A DNA stretch of 64,000 nucleotides, taken from the NCBI GenBank assembly GCA_035937795.1, contig DASZHO010000102.1:1-64000 (forward strand), given 5' to 3'. This stretch comes from JAMQPK01 sp035937795 (GTDB lineage Bacteria; Acidobacteriota; Vicinamibacteria; Vicinamibacterales; JAMQPK01). How positions within the stretch are numbered: the first letter of the stretch is position 1; every line of letters starts with the position of its first letter. The notes under the pieces were generated by a model, which did not search any database, was not told where the DNA came from, and saw nothing but the letters and a program-made list of their open reading frames with translations. Of this stretch, positions 23,916-31,794 are shown in pieces. A program made the translations under genes and the position numbers.

Positions 23916-25203
23916 GGGAGTTATTATAGTCGCTACGCCCCCGTTCCCTAAGTCTCGTCTCGCACCCGCTCGCCGAGCAACCGCCGCCCGCTCGCAGCCC
24001 CTCCCGCTTCGCTCGCGGCGCTGGCGCCTGCTTTCGGGCGGCGTGCTGTGTCTTGCGGTGGCTGCGGGAGCGCAGGCCCAGGAGCTGCCGTCCGGGCCGG
24101 TGACGCTGGCCGATGGGCGCGTGACGCTCGGCACCGATATCTCGCTGTCGGCCTCGACCAAGAACGACGAGTCGGCCTGGTTCAACTACACCGATTACGA
24201 GCACAGCACGCTGCGGCTGATGCGCATCGACGTCACAACCGACATTCGCGTGACCGATCGCGTGTCCTTTCTCGGCGAAGTGCGCAGCGAAAATGGCCAG
24301 CGCATCCGGCCTTACGCGCTGTTCGTGCGCGTCCATCCCTGGAAAGACCGGCCCATCGATATTCAGGGGGGTCGGATTCCCCCGACGTTCGGCGCGTTCT
24401 CCAGGCGCGAATACGCCAACGGCAACCCGCTCATCGGCTATCCGCTGGCGTATCAATATCTCACCTCGATGCGGGCCGATGCCGTCCCGGCCAGCGTCGA
24501 TGAGCAGCTGCGGATGCGGGCGCGCGGGTGGCGGCCGAGCTACAGCATTGGATCGCAAGCGGTCCAGACCGGCATCCCGCTCGTCACCGCATTTCATTGG
24601 CCCACCGGCGTGCAGGTGCGTGTCGGCTCCGACCGTTTAATGGCGAGCGCCGCGGTGACCAAGGGCACGGTCTCCGATCCGGAGACGAAGGACCACAGCG
24701 GCAAACAGATTTCCGGCCGTGTCCAGTGGGAACCGGTGACGGGACTCGTGCTCGGCGGATCCGGCGCGCGCGGGCCGTATCTGGCCGATTCGGTGCAGAA
24801 GCTCCTGGGGCAGCCGCATTCATCGACCGAGCGCGCCGTTGGATTCGATGCCGAGTATTCGCGCGACCACTGGCTGGTGCGAACCGAAGGGGTGTGGAAC
24901 CGCTGGCAGGTTCCCACGCTGCCGGTCCCGCTGGATGCGAAAAGCGCGTTTGTCGAAGGGACCTACAAAGTGTTCCCTGGCATGTTTGTCGCCGCGCGCG
25001 CCGATCGGCTCACCTTCAATCGGATCACGGGCTCAACCGGGACGCGCACGTGGGAGGCGCCGGTCACCCGCTTCGAGGCCGGGCTGGGCTATTACATCCA
25101 GCGGAATCTTCTCGGCAAGGTGACGTCGCAATACAACTCCCGCGACGGCGGGCTGATTCGCAAACGCAATCAATTCACGGTTCAACTCGAATTCTGGTTG
25201 TGA
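23902..25203 (+). CDS. Outer-membrane porin-like beta-barrel
   Basis: About 430 residues with a signal peptide ending near GAQAQELP and beta-strand-rich sequence ending in the outer-membrane signature FTVQLEFWL (terminal aromatic pattern). Alternating polar/apolar strands and aromatic girdle residues mark a 12-16 strand barrel. No family name is certain. The start is unclear: ATG 23902 gives an unusually long basic n-region before LLSGGVLCLAVA, and GTG 24043 a very short signal. The true start lies between. It is the first gene of a tightly overlapping set with a cupredoxin, a histidine kinase and an NtrC-type regulator. It is divergent from the ferredoxin operon, whose leader it overlaps. 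Confidence 0.7.
   Translation: MIYATGVIIVATPPFPKSRLAPARRATAARSQPLPLRSRRWRLLSGGVLCLAVAAGAQAQELPSGPVTLADGRVTLGTDISLSASTKNDESAWFNYTDYEHSTLRLMRIDVTTDIRVTDRVSFLGEVRSENGQRIRPYALFVRVHPWKDRPIDIQGGRIPPTFGAFSRREYANGNPLIGYPLAYQYLTSMRADAVPASVDEQLRMRARGWRPSYSIGSQAVQTGIPLVTAFHWPTGVQVRVGSDRLMASAAVTKGTVSDPETKDHSGKQISGRVQWEPVTGLVLGGSGARGPYLADSVQKLLGQPHSSTERAVGFDAEYSRDHWLVRTEGVWNRWQVPTLPVPLDAKSAFVEGTYKVFPGMFVAARADRLTFNRITGSTGTRTWEAPVTRFEAGLGYYIQRNLLGKVTSQYNSRDGGLIRKRNQFTVQLEFWL
23923..23928 (-). promoter_or_regulatory. TATAAT -10 box of the ferredoxin-nuoB-nuoI operon
   Basis: A perfect TATAAT on the minus strand (23928-23923) lies 7 nt before GTG 23915. A weak TTAGGG stands at the -35 distance. The position implies a leaderless mRNA and supports the GTG as start. 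Confidence 0.65.
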
Positions 25204-25877
25204 GACCCTCTGCGCTGCTCTCTGTCCTGTCGGCGGCGGCTGTCATCAGCGCGGGCGCCTCGCGCGCCGAACAGACCACTGCGGCCGTCGGCATGATCCG
25301 CGGTCACATCGACGTGCGCCGAGCCGCCCCGCCCGTCGAGCGGCGTCCAACGGTCAACGACCTTGGAGCCTCGCCGGCCCATGGCCAGGACTTCATGCGA
25401 TCGGTCGTCTATCTGGAATCGGCGCCGTCGCCCGCATTCGCGGTGGCGGAACCACAGAGCGCAAGCATGGACCAGCGCAACGAAACGTTCGTTCCGCACG
25501 TGCTGGCGATTGCGGTCGGCACGACGGTCGACTTCCCCAACAGCGACAACACCTATCACAATGTGTTTTCCATTTCGAAGACGCGTTCGTTCGATCTCGG
25601 CCATTACGCGGCGGGCCACTCCAAATCGGTACGCTTCGACCGTCCGGGCATCGTCCGCGTGTTCTGCGAGATTCACTCGCACATGAGCGCGTTCATTCTG
25701 GTGTTCAGCCATCAGTATTTTGCCGTGACCTCGGCCGACGGCCGGTACCAAATCGGCCGCGTGCCGCCGGGACGCTATACGCTGGACGCATGGAATGAGG
25801 GCGAAGTGCGCGAATCGCGTCAGGTGGAGGTTCCCGGCGACGGCGGGGCGGTCGAAGAAGACTTCACGCTGCGATGA
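25200..25877 (+). CDS. Periplasmic cupredoxin with C-terminal regulatory-like domain
   Basis: A 225-residue exported protein (signal peptide SALLSVLSAAAVISAGASRAE). The central plastocyanin-like fold has the type-1 copper ligands: His in NTYHNVFS, and Cys, His, Met in the loop VFCEIHSHM (C-x2-H-x2-M). The C-terminal 60 residues (GRYQIGRVPPGRYTLDAWNEG) match carboxypeptidase-regulatory-like/CnaB beta-sandwich repeats. It overlaps the barrel gene's stop (GTGA) and the next kinase start (ATGA). A periplasmic electron-transfer or copper-sensing role for the neighbouring kinase is inference from context. Confidence 0.87.
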   Translation: MRPSALLSVLSAAAVISAGASRAEQTTAAVGMIRGHIDVRRAAPPVERRPTVNDLGASPAHGQDFMRSVVYLESAPSPAFAVAEPQSASMDQRNETFVPHVLAIAVGTTVDFPNSDNTYHNVFSISKTRSFDLGHYAAGHSKSVRFDRPGIVRVFCEIHSHMSAFILVFSHQYFAVTSADGRYQIGRVPPGRYTLDAWNEGEVRESRQVEVPGDGGAVEEDFTLR

Positions 25878-27631
25878 GGAAGATTCTCGGCTCGCTCACC
25901 AACCGCATTTTCCTGGCCAGCGCCGCGCTGGCCGTCGTGTCGATCGGCTCGGCTGTTTACTTCGTGAGCCGCACGACGACCCGCGAAGCCGAAGCGGAGC
26001 TGCAGCGCGGCCTGATTGAAGCCGGCGCGCTGGTCGATCAGCAAACCGCCAGCCTCGTTCAAACGTTCACGGTGATGGCGCGGCTGGTGGCAGACCTGCC
26101 GAAACTCAAGGCCGCGGTCGCCGATTCCGATCCGCCGACGACCCGGCCGCTCGCGCTCGACTATCAGCAACAACTGAGCGCGGCGCTGCTGGTGGTCACG
26201 AATCGAAAGGGCCAGGTGCTGGCCAGCGCCGGCGACGCCGAGATGACGCCGGAGTCCGTGGGCGCACGCCAGGAGATTCGCAGCGCGCTTGCCGGCCGCG
26301 AGGCGACGGGCTTCTGGCCGCAATCCAACGGCGTTCTGCAGGTCGTCAGCGTGCCGATTGCCATCGGCCTCGACCGGCCGGAGCTGCTCGGCACGCTGAC
26401 GCTGGGATTCCGGTTGGACGATCGATTGGCCCAGGAGTTCAAGCGGGTGACCGAAAGCGACATCGCCTTTGCGGCGGATGGACAGATCAAGGCGGCGACG
26501 CTCCCGGCGGGCGACCGCGCGCAACTTGCGGGGTTATTACACTCGAGCGGCGTGCAGACGGTGTCGCTCGGCGACAGCGAGTATGTCGCGCTGGCGAGGC
26601 CCCTGGGATCCACTCCGGGGCCCGCTGTGCTGATCCTGCGTTCGCGGACCGAGCGGCTCCGCTTCCTGAATGCCATCCACACAGGGCTCGCCGCGATGGC
26701 GGTTGCTGCGGTGTTTCTGGCGATCATCCTGAGCTACGCCGTCGCGCGCACGATCACGCGGCCGATGGCCGCGATCAGCGACGCGATGCGCGAGATGTCG
26801 GCCACCGGCGACCTCACGCGGAAGATCGCGCTCGGCCGCGCCGCGAGCTGGGAAGACGAGGACGCAAAGCTGCTCGCCAACACCTTCAACGCGCTGACCG
26901 ACTCGATTGCCCGCTTTCAACGCGAGGCGGCGCAGCGCGAGCGGCTCTCGTCGCTCGGCCGGCTGTCGACGGTGATTGCCCACGAGATTCGCAACCCGCT
27001 GATGATCATCAAAGCGTCGCTGCGCACGCTGGGTGCGGACAAGGCCCCCCGCGCGGAACGCCAGCAGGCGTTGAAGGATGTCGATGAAGAAGTCGCGCGG
27101 CTCAACCGGATTGTGAACGACGTGCTTGATTTTGCGCGGCCAATCCGGTTCGAATATGCCTCAGCGGATCTGAATGTCGTGTGCGCCGACGCCGAGCAAG
27201 CGAGCCGGGCCGGCGCCGTTCAAACGGCGAACATGATCGTGCGGCTCAACCCGAATCCCGGGCTCGGCCCAATCGTGACGGACGCCGAACGGCTCCGAAC
27301 CGCCCTGGTGAACATCCTGATGAACGCGCGTCATGCCGTCGCGGCGCGCCCGGATGGGCGGCTGGCGAACGGGGGCGCGCCGGATATCGAGCTCGGCATG
27401 CACAAAGACTCCAAAGGCAGCGTCATCATCGTCGTACGCGACCGTGGCGTGGGCGTGAGAGCCGAGGACATGCCGCGCGTGTTCGATCCGTACTTCACCA
27501 CAAAGCGGACAGGATCCGGCCTCGGCCTGGCGATCGCGAAAAACATCATCGAAGGCCTCGGCGGATCGATCGCGCTCGAGAGCACGCCCGGCGCCGGCAC
27601 CGAGATTCGCATCGAGGTGCCCTCGCGATGA
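25874..27631 (+). CDS. Membrane sensor histidine kinase
   Basis: A 585-residue kinase. An N-terminal signal anchor (IFLASAALAVVSIGSAVYFV), a periplasmic sensor domain of about 240 residues (dCache-like by length), a second helix (AAMAVAAVFLAIILSYAV), a HAMP domain, and a HisKA domain with IAHEIRNPLMI. The ATPase domain has NILMNARHA, DRGVGV and GSGLGLAIAKNI. The partner regulator follows with a 4-bp overlap. The sensor signal is unknown; the adjoining periplasmic cupredoxin and barrel suggest copper or redox status, which is inference. Confidence 0.93.
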   Translation: MRKILGSLTNRIFLASAALAVVSIGSAVYFVSRTTTREAEAELQRGLIEAGALVDQQTASLVQTFTVMARLVADLPKLKAAVADSDPPTTRPLALDYQQQLSAALLVVTNRKGQVLASAGDAEMTPESVGARQEIRSALAGREATGFWPQSNGVLQVVSVPIAIGLDRPELLGTLTLGFRLDDRLAQEFKRVTESDIAFAADGQIKAATLPAGDRAQLAGLLHSSGVQTVSLGDSEYVALARPLGSTPGPAVLILRSRTERLRFLNAIHTGLAAMAVAAVFLAIILSYAVARTITRPMAAISDAMREMSATGDLTRKIALGRAASWEDEDAKLLANTFNALTDSIARFQREAAQRERLSSLGRLSTVIAHEIRNPLMIIKASLRTLGADKAPRAERQQALKDVDEEVARLNRIVNDVLDFARPIRFEYASADLNVVCADAEQASRAGAVQTANMIVRLNPNPGLGPIVTDAERLRTALVNILMNARHAVAARPDGRLANGGAPDIELGMHKDSKGSVIIVVRDRGVGVRAEDMPRVFDPYFTTKRTGSGLGLAIAKNIIEGLGGSIALESTPGAGTEIRIEVPSR

Positions 27632-28992
27632 AGGTCCGCGGGACGCTGCTCCTTGTCGACGACGAGGAAAAGATTCGACGGGTGCTGGGGAACGCCTTGC
27701 GCGCCGAAGGGCACGAAGTGATTGAAGCGGCCGACGCGCGCGAGGCGCAGCGCGTGCTGGCCGAGCGCAGCATCGACGTGCTCATCATCGACAACCTGAT
27801 GCCCGACATGACCGGATTGGATTTGATCCGGGAGCTGGTGGCTTCCGTTCCGGAGGCCGAACGGCCGCAGATCCTGATGATGACGGCCCACGCGACCGTC
27901 GAAAGCGCCATCGAGGCGATGAAGCTCGGCGCGCTCGACTTTCTTCAGAAGCCGTTTGAAGTGGACGAGCTGCTGGTCGTGGTACGGCGCGCGCTGGATC
28001 ACCAGCGGCTCAGCTCCCACCAGCGGTACCTGCTCGACGAACGGGAAGAGGAATTCAACCACTACGGCATCGTCGGGCGCAGCCGCGCGATGGACCAGGT
28101 GATCCGGAAGGCCGAGCTGGTCGCCGAAACGAAAAGCACGGTGCTCATCACGGGCGAGACGGGCACCGGCAAGGAGCTCGTGGCGCGAGCGATCCACGCG
28201 CGCAGCGCACAGCGCAATATGCCGCTCATCAAGGTGAATTGCGCGGCCATTCCCGAAACGCTGCTCGAGTCGGAGCTCTTCGGCCACGTGCGCGGGGCGT
28301 TCACCGGCGCCGCGACCAACAAGAAAGGGAGATTCGCGCTGGCCGACGGCGGCACGATTCTGCTCGACGAAATCGGGACGATGAGCCCGATGCTGCAGTC
28401 GAAATTGCTCCGCGTGCTTCAAGAGCGCGAGTTCGAGCCGCTCGGCTCCGAGCGCAGCCAGCAGGTCGACGTTCGAGTGATTGCGGCGACCAATCGCGAT
28501 TTGCGCCAGATGGTCGCCGACGGCGGCTTCCAGGAGGATCTCTACTACAGGCTGAACGTCATTCCGATCGAGATCCCGCCGTTGCGCAGCCGGCGCGAGG
28601 ACATTCCCGTGCTGTTCGAGCATTTTGTCCGCAAGCATCAGCAACGCACGGGCAAGCGGATCGAGCGGATCGAGGACGGCGTCACGGCGAAGCTGCAGGA
28701 TTACGACTGGCCGGGGAACGTGCGCGAGCTCGAAAACACCGTCGAGCGCGCGGTGGTGCTCTGCACCAACAGCACCATCAGCGCGGCAAACATTTCGGTG
28801 CTCGGACCGCTGACGCCACAATCGGGCACGCTGCCGTCTTTGAAGCTGCGGGGCAACATCGAATGGGTGGAACAGGAAACTCTTCGACGCGCGCTCGAAC
28901 TTGCCGGTGGGGTGAAAAAAGAAGCCGCCGACATGATGGGCATCAGCCAGCGCGCGCTCAGCTACTACCTCACCAAATACAAGATTCAATGA
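27628..28992 (+). CDS. NtrC-family sigma-54-dependent response regulator
   Basis: A 454-residue regulator. The receiver has LLVDDEEKIRR and the phospho-acceptor Asp55 in LIIDNLMPDMTG. The AAA+ domain has Walker A GETGTGKE, the sigma-54-contacting GAFTGA loop, Walker B ILLDEIG, and the arginine finger region RRED. The C-terminal Fis-type helix-turn-helix (ADMMGISQRALSYYLTKYKI) binds enhancer sites. It probably activates genes with sigma-54 promoters in response to the kinase at 25874. A symmetrical dyad candidate site lies immediately downstream (28999-29034). Confidence 0.94.
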   Translation: MKVRGTLLLVDDEEKIRRVLGNALRAEGHEVIEAADAREAQRVLAERSIDVLIIDNLMPDMTGLDLIRELVASVPEAERPQILMMTAHATVESAIEAMKLGALDFLQKPFEVDELLVVVRRALDHQRLSSHQRYLLDEREEEFNHYGIVGRSRAMDQVIRKAELVAETKSTVLITGETGTGKELVARAIHARSAQRNMPLIKVNCAAIPETLLESELFGHVRGAFTGAATNKKGRFALADGGTILLDEIGTMSPMLQSKLLRVLQEREFEPLGSERSQQVDVRVIAATNRDLRQMVADGGFQEDLYYRLNVIPIEIPPLRSRREDIPVLFEHFVRKHQQRTGKRIERIEDGVTAKLQDYDWPGNVRELENTVERAVVLCTNSTISAANISVLGPLTPQSGTLPSLKLRGNIEWVEQETLRRALELAGGVKKEAADMMGISQRALSYYLTKYKIQ

Positions 28993-28998
28993 CGGGTT

Positions 28999-29034
28999 GT
29001 TACGTGCGAAGTAAGTACTTACGCGGCGCGTAAC
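28999..29034. promoter_or_regulatory. Nested 36-bp dyad, candidate NtrC-type enhancer site
   Basis: The central 12 bp GTAAGTACTTAC (29011-29022) is a perfect palindrome. On both sides, at the same distance, stand GTTACG (28999-29004) and CGTAAC (29029-29034), which also pair. The whole is symmetric around 29016.5 and sits between the regulator's stop codon and the cupredoxin lipoprotein gene at 29137. It could be an operator or upstream activating site; it has no T-run, so terminator function is less likely. Confidence 0.6.
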
Positions 29035-29136
29035 CTTCACGCCTGCTACTGCCTGTTTTCCTGGCAAATCCGTCCATTTTTGCCGTCCGTTCCGGCATTG
29101 GCCTTGCCTCTCGTTGCCACGAGGGTGCTTCGAATC

Positions 29137-29598
29137 ATGAACATCAATCCTTTCAAAGACGAACAGACGGCTCTGGCGGTGCTCGCGATCATTCTAGCGG
29201 TAGCGGCTTTGTGGGCGATTGGCTGCGGAGGCGGCGGCGGCTCCTATTCCACGTCGACTCCCTCCTCGCCCACACCCACCACTCCGACCCCCGCCGCCAG
29301 CTTGACGGTGAATATTGTCGGCCTCACCGGCAATGCGGCATTCAGTCCGAATCCTGCGCAGGCGTCGGCAGGTTCGACGATAATCTGGAAGAACACCACG
29401 GGTGCGGCGCATCATCTCGTGATGGACAACGGCACCCTGATTGGCGACGTCGCTCCAGGGGCAAGCCTCAACACGATGCTGAACGGGTCCGGAGGGAACT
29501 ACCACTGCACCATTCACCCGACGATGGTGGGCAGCCTCAACGGCGCGTCGGCGCCGCCGGATCCGATGCCAAACCCGGGCGGAGGGTACACCTACTAA
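29137..29598 (+). CDS. Plastocyanin-like blue-copper lipoprotein
   Basis: A 153-residue protein with a hydrophobic N-terminus ending in AIGCGGGGG (lipobox-like Cys), a Ser/Thr/Pro linker (about 36-55) and a plastocyanin fold. The type-1 copper ligands are His92 or His93 (AAHHLVM) and Cys124, His127, Met130 (HCTIHPTM). It would carry electrons at a membrane surface. ATG 29137 has a distant GAGGGTG ribosome-binding site. The next gene starts on the last base of its stop codon. Confidence 0.88.
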   Translation: MNINPFKDEQTALAVLAIILAVAALWAIGCGGGGGSYSTSTPSSPTPTTPTPAASLTVNIVGLTGNAAFSPNPAQASAGSTIIWKNTTGAAHHLVMDNGTLIGDVAPGASLNTMLNGSGGNYHCTIHPTMVGSLNGASAPPDPMPNPGGGYTY

Positions 29599-30578
29599 TG
29601 CAGCAGACCAGCGGCCAGATCGTCAGTCAGCCTCCGAAGCCTCCTGGAGGAGCTCCCGTGGTTCGGCGTCCAGTCGTGATCTGCTCGCTCGCCCTGGCCG
29701 CAGCGCTCCTTCTGCCGGCGTTCTCACACGCTCAATCGCCGGCACCCCCTTCCGACGACGGCGCCCTGAATGTCGTGCAGCCGGATTTCACCGTGATCAA
29801 TCTGCCGACGACTCTCCGGCTGCCGGCGATGAAGGGCGCGTTTCGCGTGACGCATCGCTTCGGCCTGTCGCTGACGCGCGGCACCTTCGGCCAGGACGCG
29901 GAAAGCTTCTTCGGCATCGATAACGGTGCGCAGATCGGATTCGAATATCGATTCGGAATCATGAGCGGCCTGCAGGCGGGAATTTACCGGACGAGCGACA
30001 AGACCATCGAATTTTTCGGACAGTACGACGTGGCCAGGCAGGGCGAATCGATGCCGGCGACCGTCGACGTGGCCGCCACGATCGAAGGCCGAAACAACTT
30101 TCACAAGGGCACAATTGTCGACAACGCGGACAACGAGTACGCGTCCTCCATCGGTCTCGTTCTCTCCAGAACGGCCGGGGACGTTGCCGCTTTCTACCTG
30201 CAACCGACTTTTGTCGCCCACTCGAACTCGCTATCGACCGCGGGCTGCCTCCAGCATATTCAACAGGGGCAGGTTCTCCCGGGGTGTGCCGGCGCACAGA
30301 CGGCCGGCATCGACTCCAATACGTTTCTCGTCGGCCTGAGCACCCGGCTCAGGGTTCGTCCGACGGCCTACGTGGTGGCGTCCTGGACGCCGCGGGTGGG
30401 CGGGTACCGGCCGGGCGTGGCGCTGGCGACGTTCGGCATCGAGAAGCGGGTCGGCGGGCACGTGTTTCAACTGAACTTCTCCAACTCGCAGGGTTCGACG
30501 ATCGGTCAGATCGCCCGCGGCGCCGCCAACGACACCGACTGGTTCATGGGGTTCAATATCACGAGAAAATTCTTTTAG
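29598..30578 (+). CDS. DUF5777-type outer-membrane beta-barrel protein
   Basis: A 326-residue protein with a signal peptide (VICSLALAAALLLPAFSHAQ) and a DUF5777-like barrel: FTVINLPTTLRLPAMKGAFRVTHRF near the start and a terminal NITRKFF. The region VGLSTRLRVRPTAYVVASWTPRVGGYRPG is characteristic of the family. A paralogue with the same opening and closing motifs lies at 36041-36901. The family is frequent in Bacteroidota and Acidobacteriota and is not functionally defined. Coupled to a blue-copper protein, it may take part in extracytoplasmic copper or electron handling. Confidence 0.85.
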   Translation: MQQTSGQIVSQPPKPPGGAPVVRRPVVICSLALAAALLLPAFSHAQSPAPPSDDGALNVVQPDFTVINLPTTLRLPAMKGAFRVTHRFGLSLTRGTFGQDAESFFGIDNGAQIGFEYRFGIMSGLQAGIYRTSDKTIEFFGQYDVARQGESMPATVDVAATIEGRNNFHKGTIVDNADNEYASSIGLVLSRTAGDVAAFYLQPTFVAHSNSLSTAGCLQHIQQGQVLPGCAGAQTAGIDSNTFLVGLSTRLRVRPTAYVVASWTPRVGGYRPGVALATFGIEKRVGGHVFQLNFSNSQGSTIGQIARGAANDTDWFMGFNITRKFF

Positions 30579-30581
30579 AAC

Positions 30582-30623
30582 GGGCTCTGGGCTCTCGGCT
30601 CTGGGCTCTCGGCACTCGGCTCA
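30582..30623 (+). repeat. Heptamer array G: 6 units of GGGCTCT type
   Basis: Six 7-bp units (GGGCTCT, GGGCTCT, CGGCTCT, GGGCTCT, CGGCACT, CGGCTCA) with a degenerate seventh. It fills the gap between two convergent genes, starting 3 bp after one stop codon and containing the stop of the other (30621-30623). Confidence 0.88.
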
Positions 30624-31583
30624 GGGCCGCTCACGGCGGCCGATAGTGAAAAAGAGTCCGCCTTCGCGTCCGAGCGTCGAGATCCAGCCCAGTTGCGCCA
30701 ACCAGCCCTCGAGCCGCCAGTTGTCGACGGCGCGCGCAAACAGTTCCGGCGGTTCTTCGCCGAGGACGGCGCTCGGGTACGTCCGCAAATATTCGACACC
30801 GTTCTCGGCAAACCAACCCTGCACCTCGGCGAGCGTGTGCGAGTGCTCTTCGGGGTGTTGATATTGATCGAGCAGCCAGGCTTCCCGCCGACCGGGCTCG
30901 AGCTGCCGGTCTCGCAGCACAGGATCGAAGGGCACGAGCCGGAACTTCGACATGCGCGCCACGACGCGACGAAGGCGGGATGGAACGCGCGCGAACGTGT
31001 TGTAGACGCCGAGCACGATCGCTCCGCCCGGTCGCGCGAGTTCGGCCAGGCGGGCAAACGACGCACGCGGGTCCGGTGTATGGTGCAGGACCCCCGACGA
31101 GTAGACCACGTCGAACGCGTCCGCCTTCAAACCAGGCCGCCGGAGATCGGTCTCGACGAACTGCACGCGATCGACGCCGTAGCGCCGCGCTGCTGCGGCG
31201 CCGAGCAAGAGTGAGCCGCGCGTCAGATCCGCGCCAATGATCACGCGATCGGCGCGCGCCAGGTACAAGCACATCTGGCCGGTCCCGCAACCGACCTCGA
31301 CGATCCGCGCATCACCCGGAATCGCCTGATCGATCAGGCGGGCGAACGCACTCCGTTCCGAGCGCGCCCGAAACGCCTGGAAACTATCGCGCGGTGGGTA
31401 GCCGGGAAACGGCGTGCGGTCATAAAAGCGGCGCACCACCTCGGTGCGGCTGTCGGCGGGAAGCCGCAGGTCAGGAATGCCATCCGGCGCGTGGAAGCGC
31501 GCGCCGCAGGCACGACATACCCAATCCGACGAGAGCGGCCCAGCGCACACCGGGCAGGCGAGCAGCTCCCGGAAGCTGTCCAT
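30621..31583 (-). CDS. SAM-dependent methyltransferase with N-terminal zinc ribbon
   Basis: A 320-residue protein. Residues about 8-30 form a zinc ribbon (CPVCAGPLSSDWVCRACGARF), Trm112-like. Residues about 85-220 form a class I methyltransferase with motif I IVEVGCGTGQ, acidic motif II GADLTRG, and FDVVYSSGVLHHTPDP. The rest of the protein is probably lid or substrate-binding. The gene is last in a minus-strand operon with DUF5989 and a carbamoyltransferase, so the methyl acceptor is likely a secondary metabolite or glycan built by that cluster. Stop codon lies in heptamer array G. Confidence 0.85.
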   Translation of the reverse strand: MDSFRELLACPVCAGPLSSDWVCRACGARFHAPDGIPDLRLPADSRTEVVRRFYDRTPFPGYPPRDSFQAFRARSERSAFARLIDQAIPGDARIVEVGCGTGQMCLYLARADRVIIGADLTRGSLLLGAAAARRYGVDRVQFVETDLRRPGLKADAFDVVYSSGVLHHTPDPRASFARLAELARPGGAIVLGVYNTFARVPSRLRRVVARMSKFRLVPFDPVLRDRQLEPGRREAWLLDQYQHPEEHSHTLAEVQGWFAENGVEYLRTYPSAVLGEEPPELFARAVDNWRLEGWLAQLGWISTLGREGGLFFTIGRRERP

Positions 31584-31585
31584 GC

Positions 31586-31777
31586 TCAGAAGATCGCGTA
31601 GATGAACGGAGCCAGCGCTTCGACAGTCGTCGCCAGAATCAGGATCAAGCCAAAGAGGCAGAGAAACACCGCCAGCGGCACGAGCCACCGTTTTCCAGAC
31701 TCGCTCCGCCACAACCCGCGCGCCAGATCGGCGATCGAGCCACCAGCGCTCCGGAGGATGATCAGCCGCCGACGCAT
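31586..31777 (-). CDS. DUF5989-type small membrane protein
   Basis: A 63-residue protein with a basic N-terminus (MRRRLIILRSAGG), an amphipathic stretch and one transmembrane helix (WLVPLAVFLCLFGLILIL). It resembles the DUF5989 family that is regularly found beside NodU/CmcH-like carbamoyltransferases and SxtJ proteins. It lies 17 bp after the carbamoyltransferase stop codon and 2 bp before the methyltransferase start. The function is unknown; perhaps a membrane anchor or complex stabiliser. Confidence 0.8.
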   Translation of the reverse strand: MRRRLIILRSAGGSIADLARGLWRSESGKRWLVPLAVFLCLFGLILILATTVEALAPFIYAIF

Positions 31778-31794
31778 GCCGCCAGGCCTTTTAA

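Noticed and set aside
27331..29067. 578-residue minus-strand frame opposite the NtrC-type regulator
   Set aside because: The plus-strand regulator has full receiver, AAA+ and HTH motifs; the reverse frame is a shadow.
29057..29110. Sigma-54 promoter (TGGCA ... TTGCC) upstream of the blue-copper lipoprotein
   Set aside because: The GG and GC elements are 14-17 nt apart rather than 10, so the spacing does not fit.
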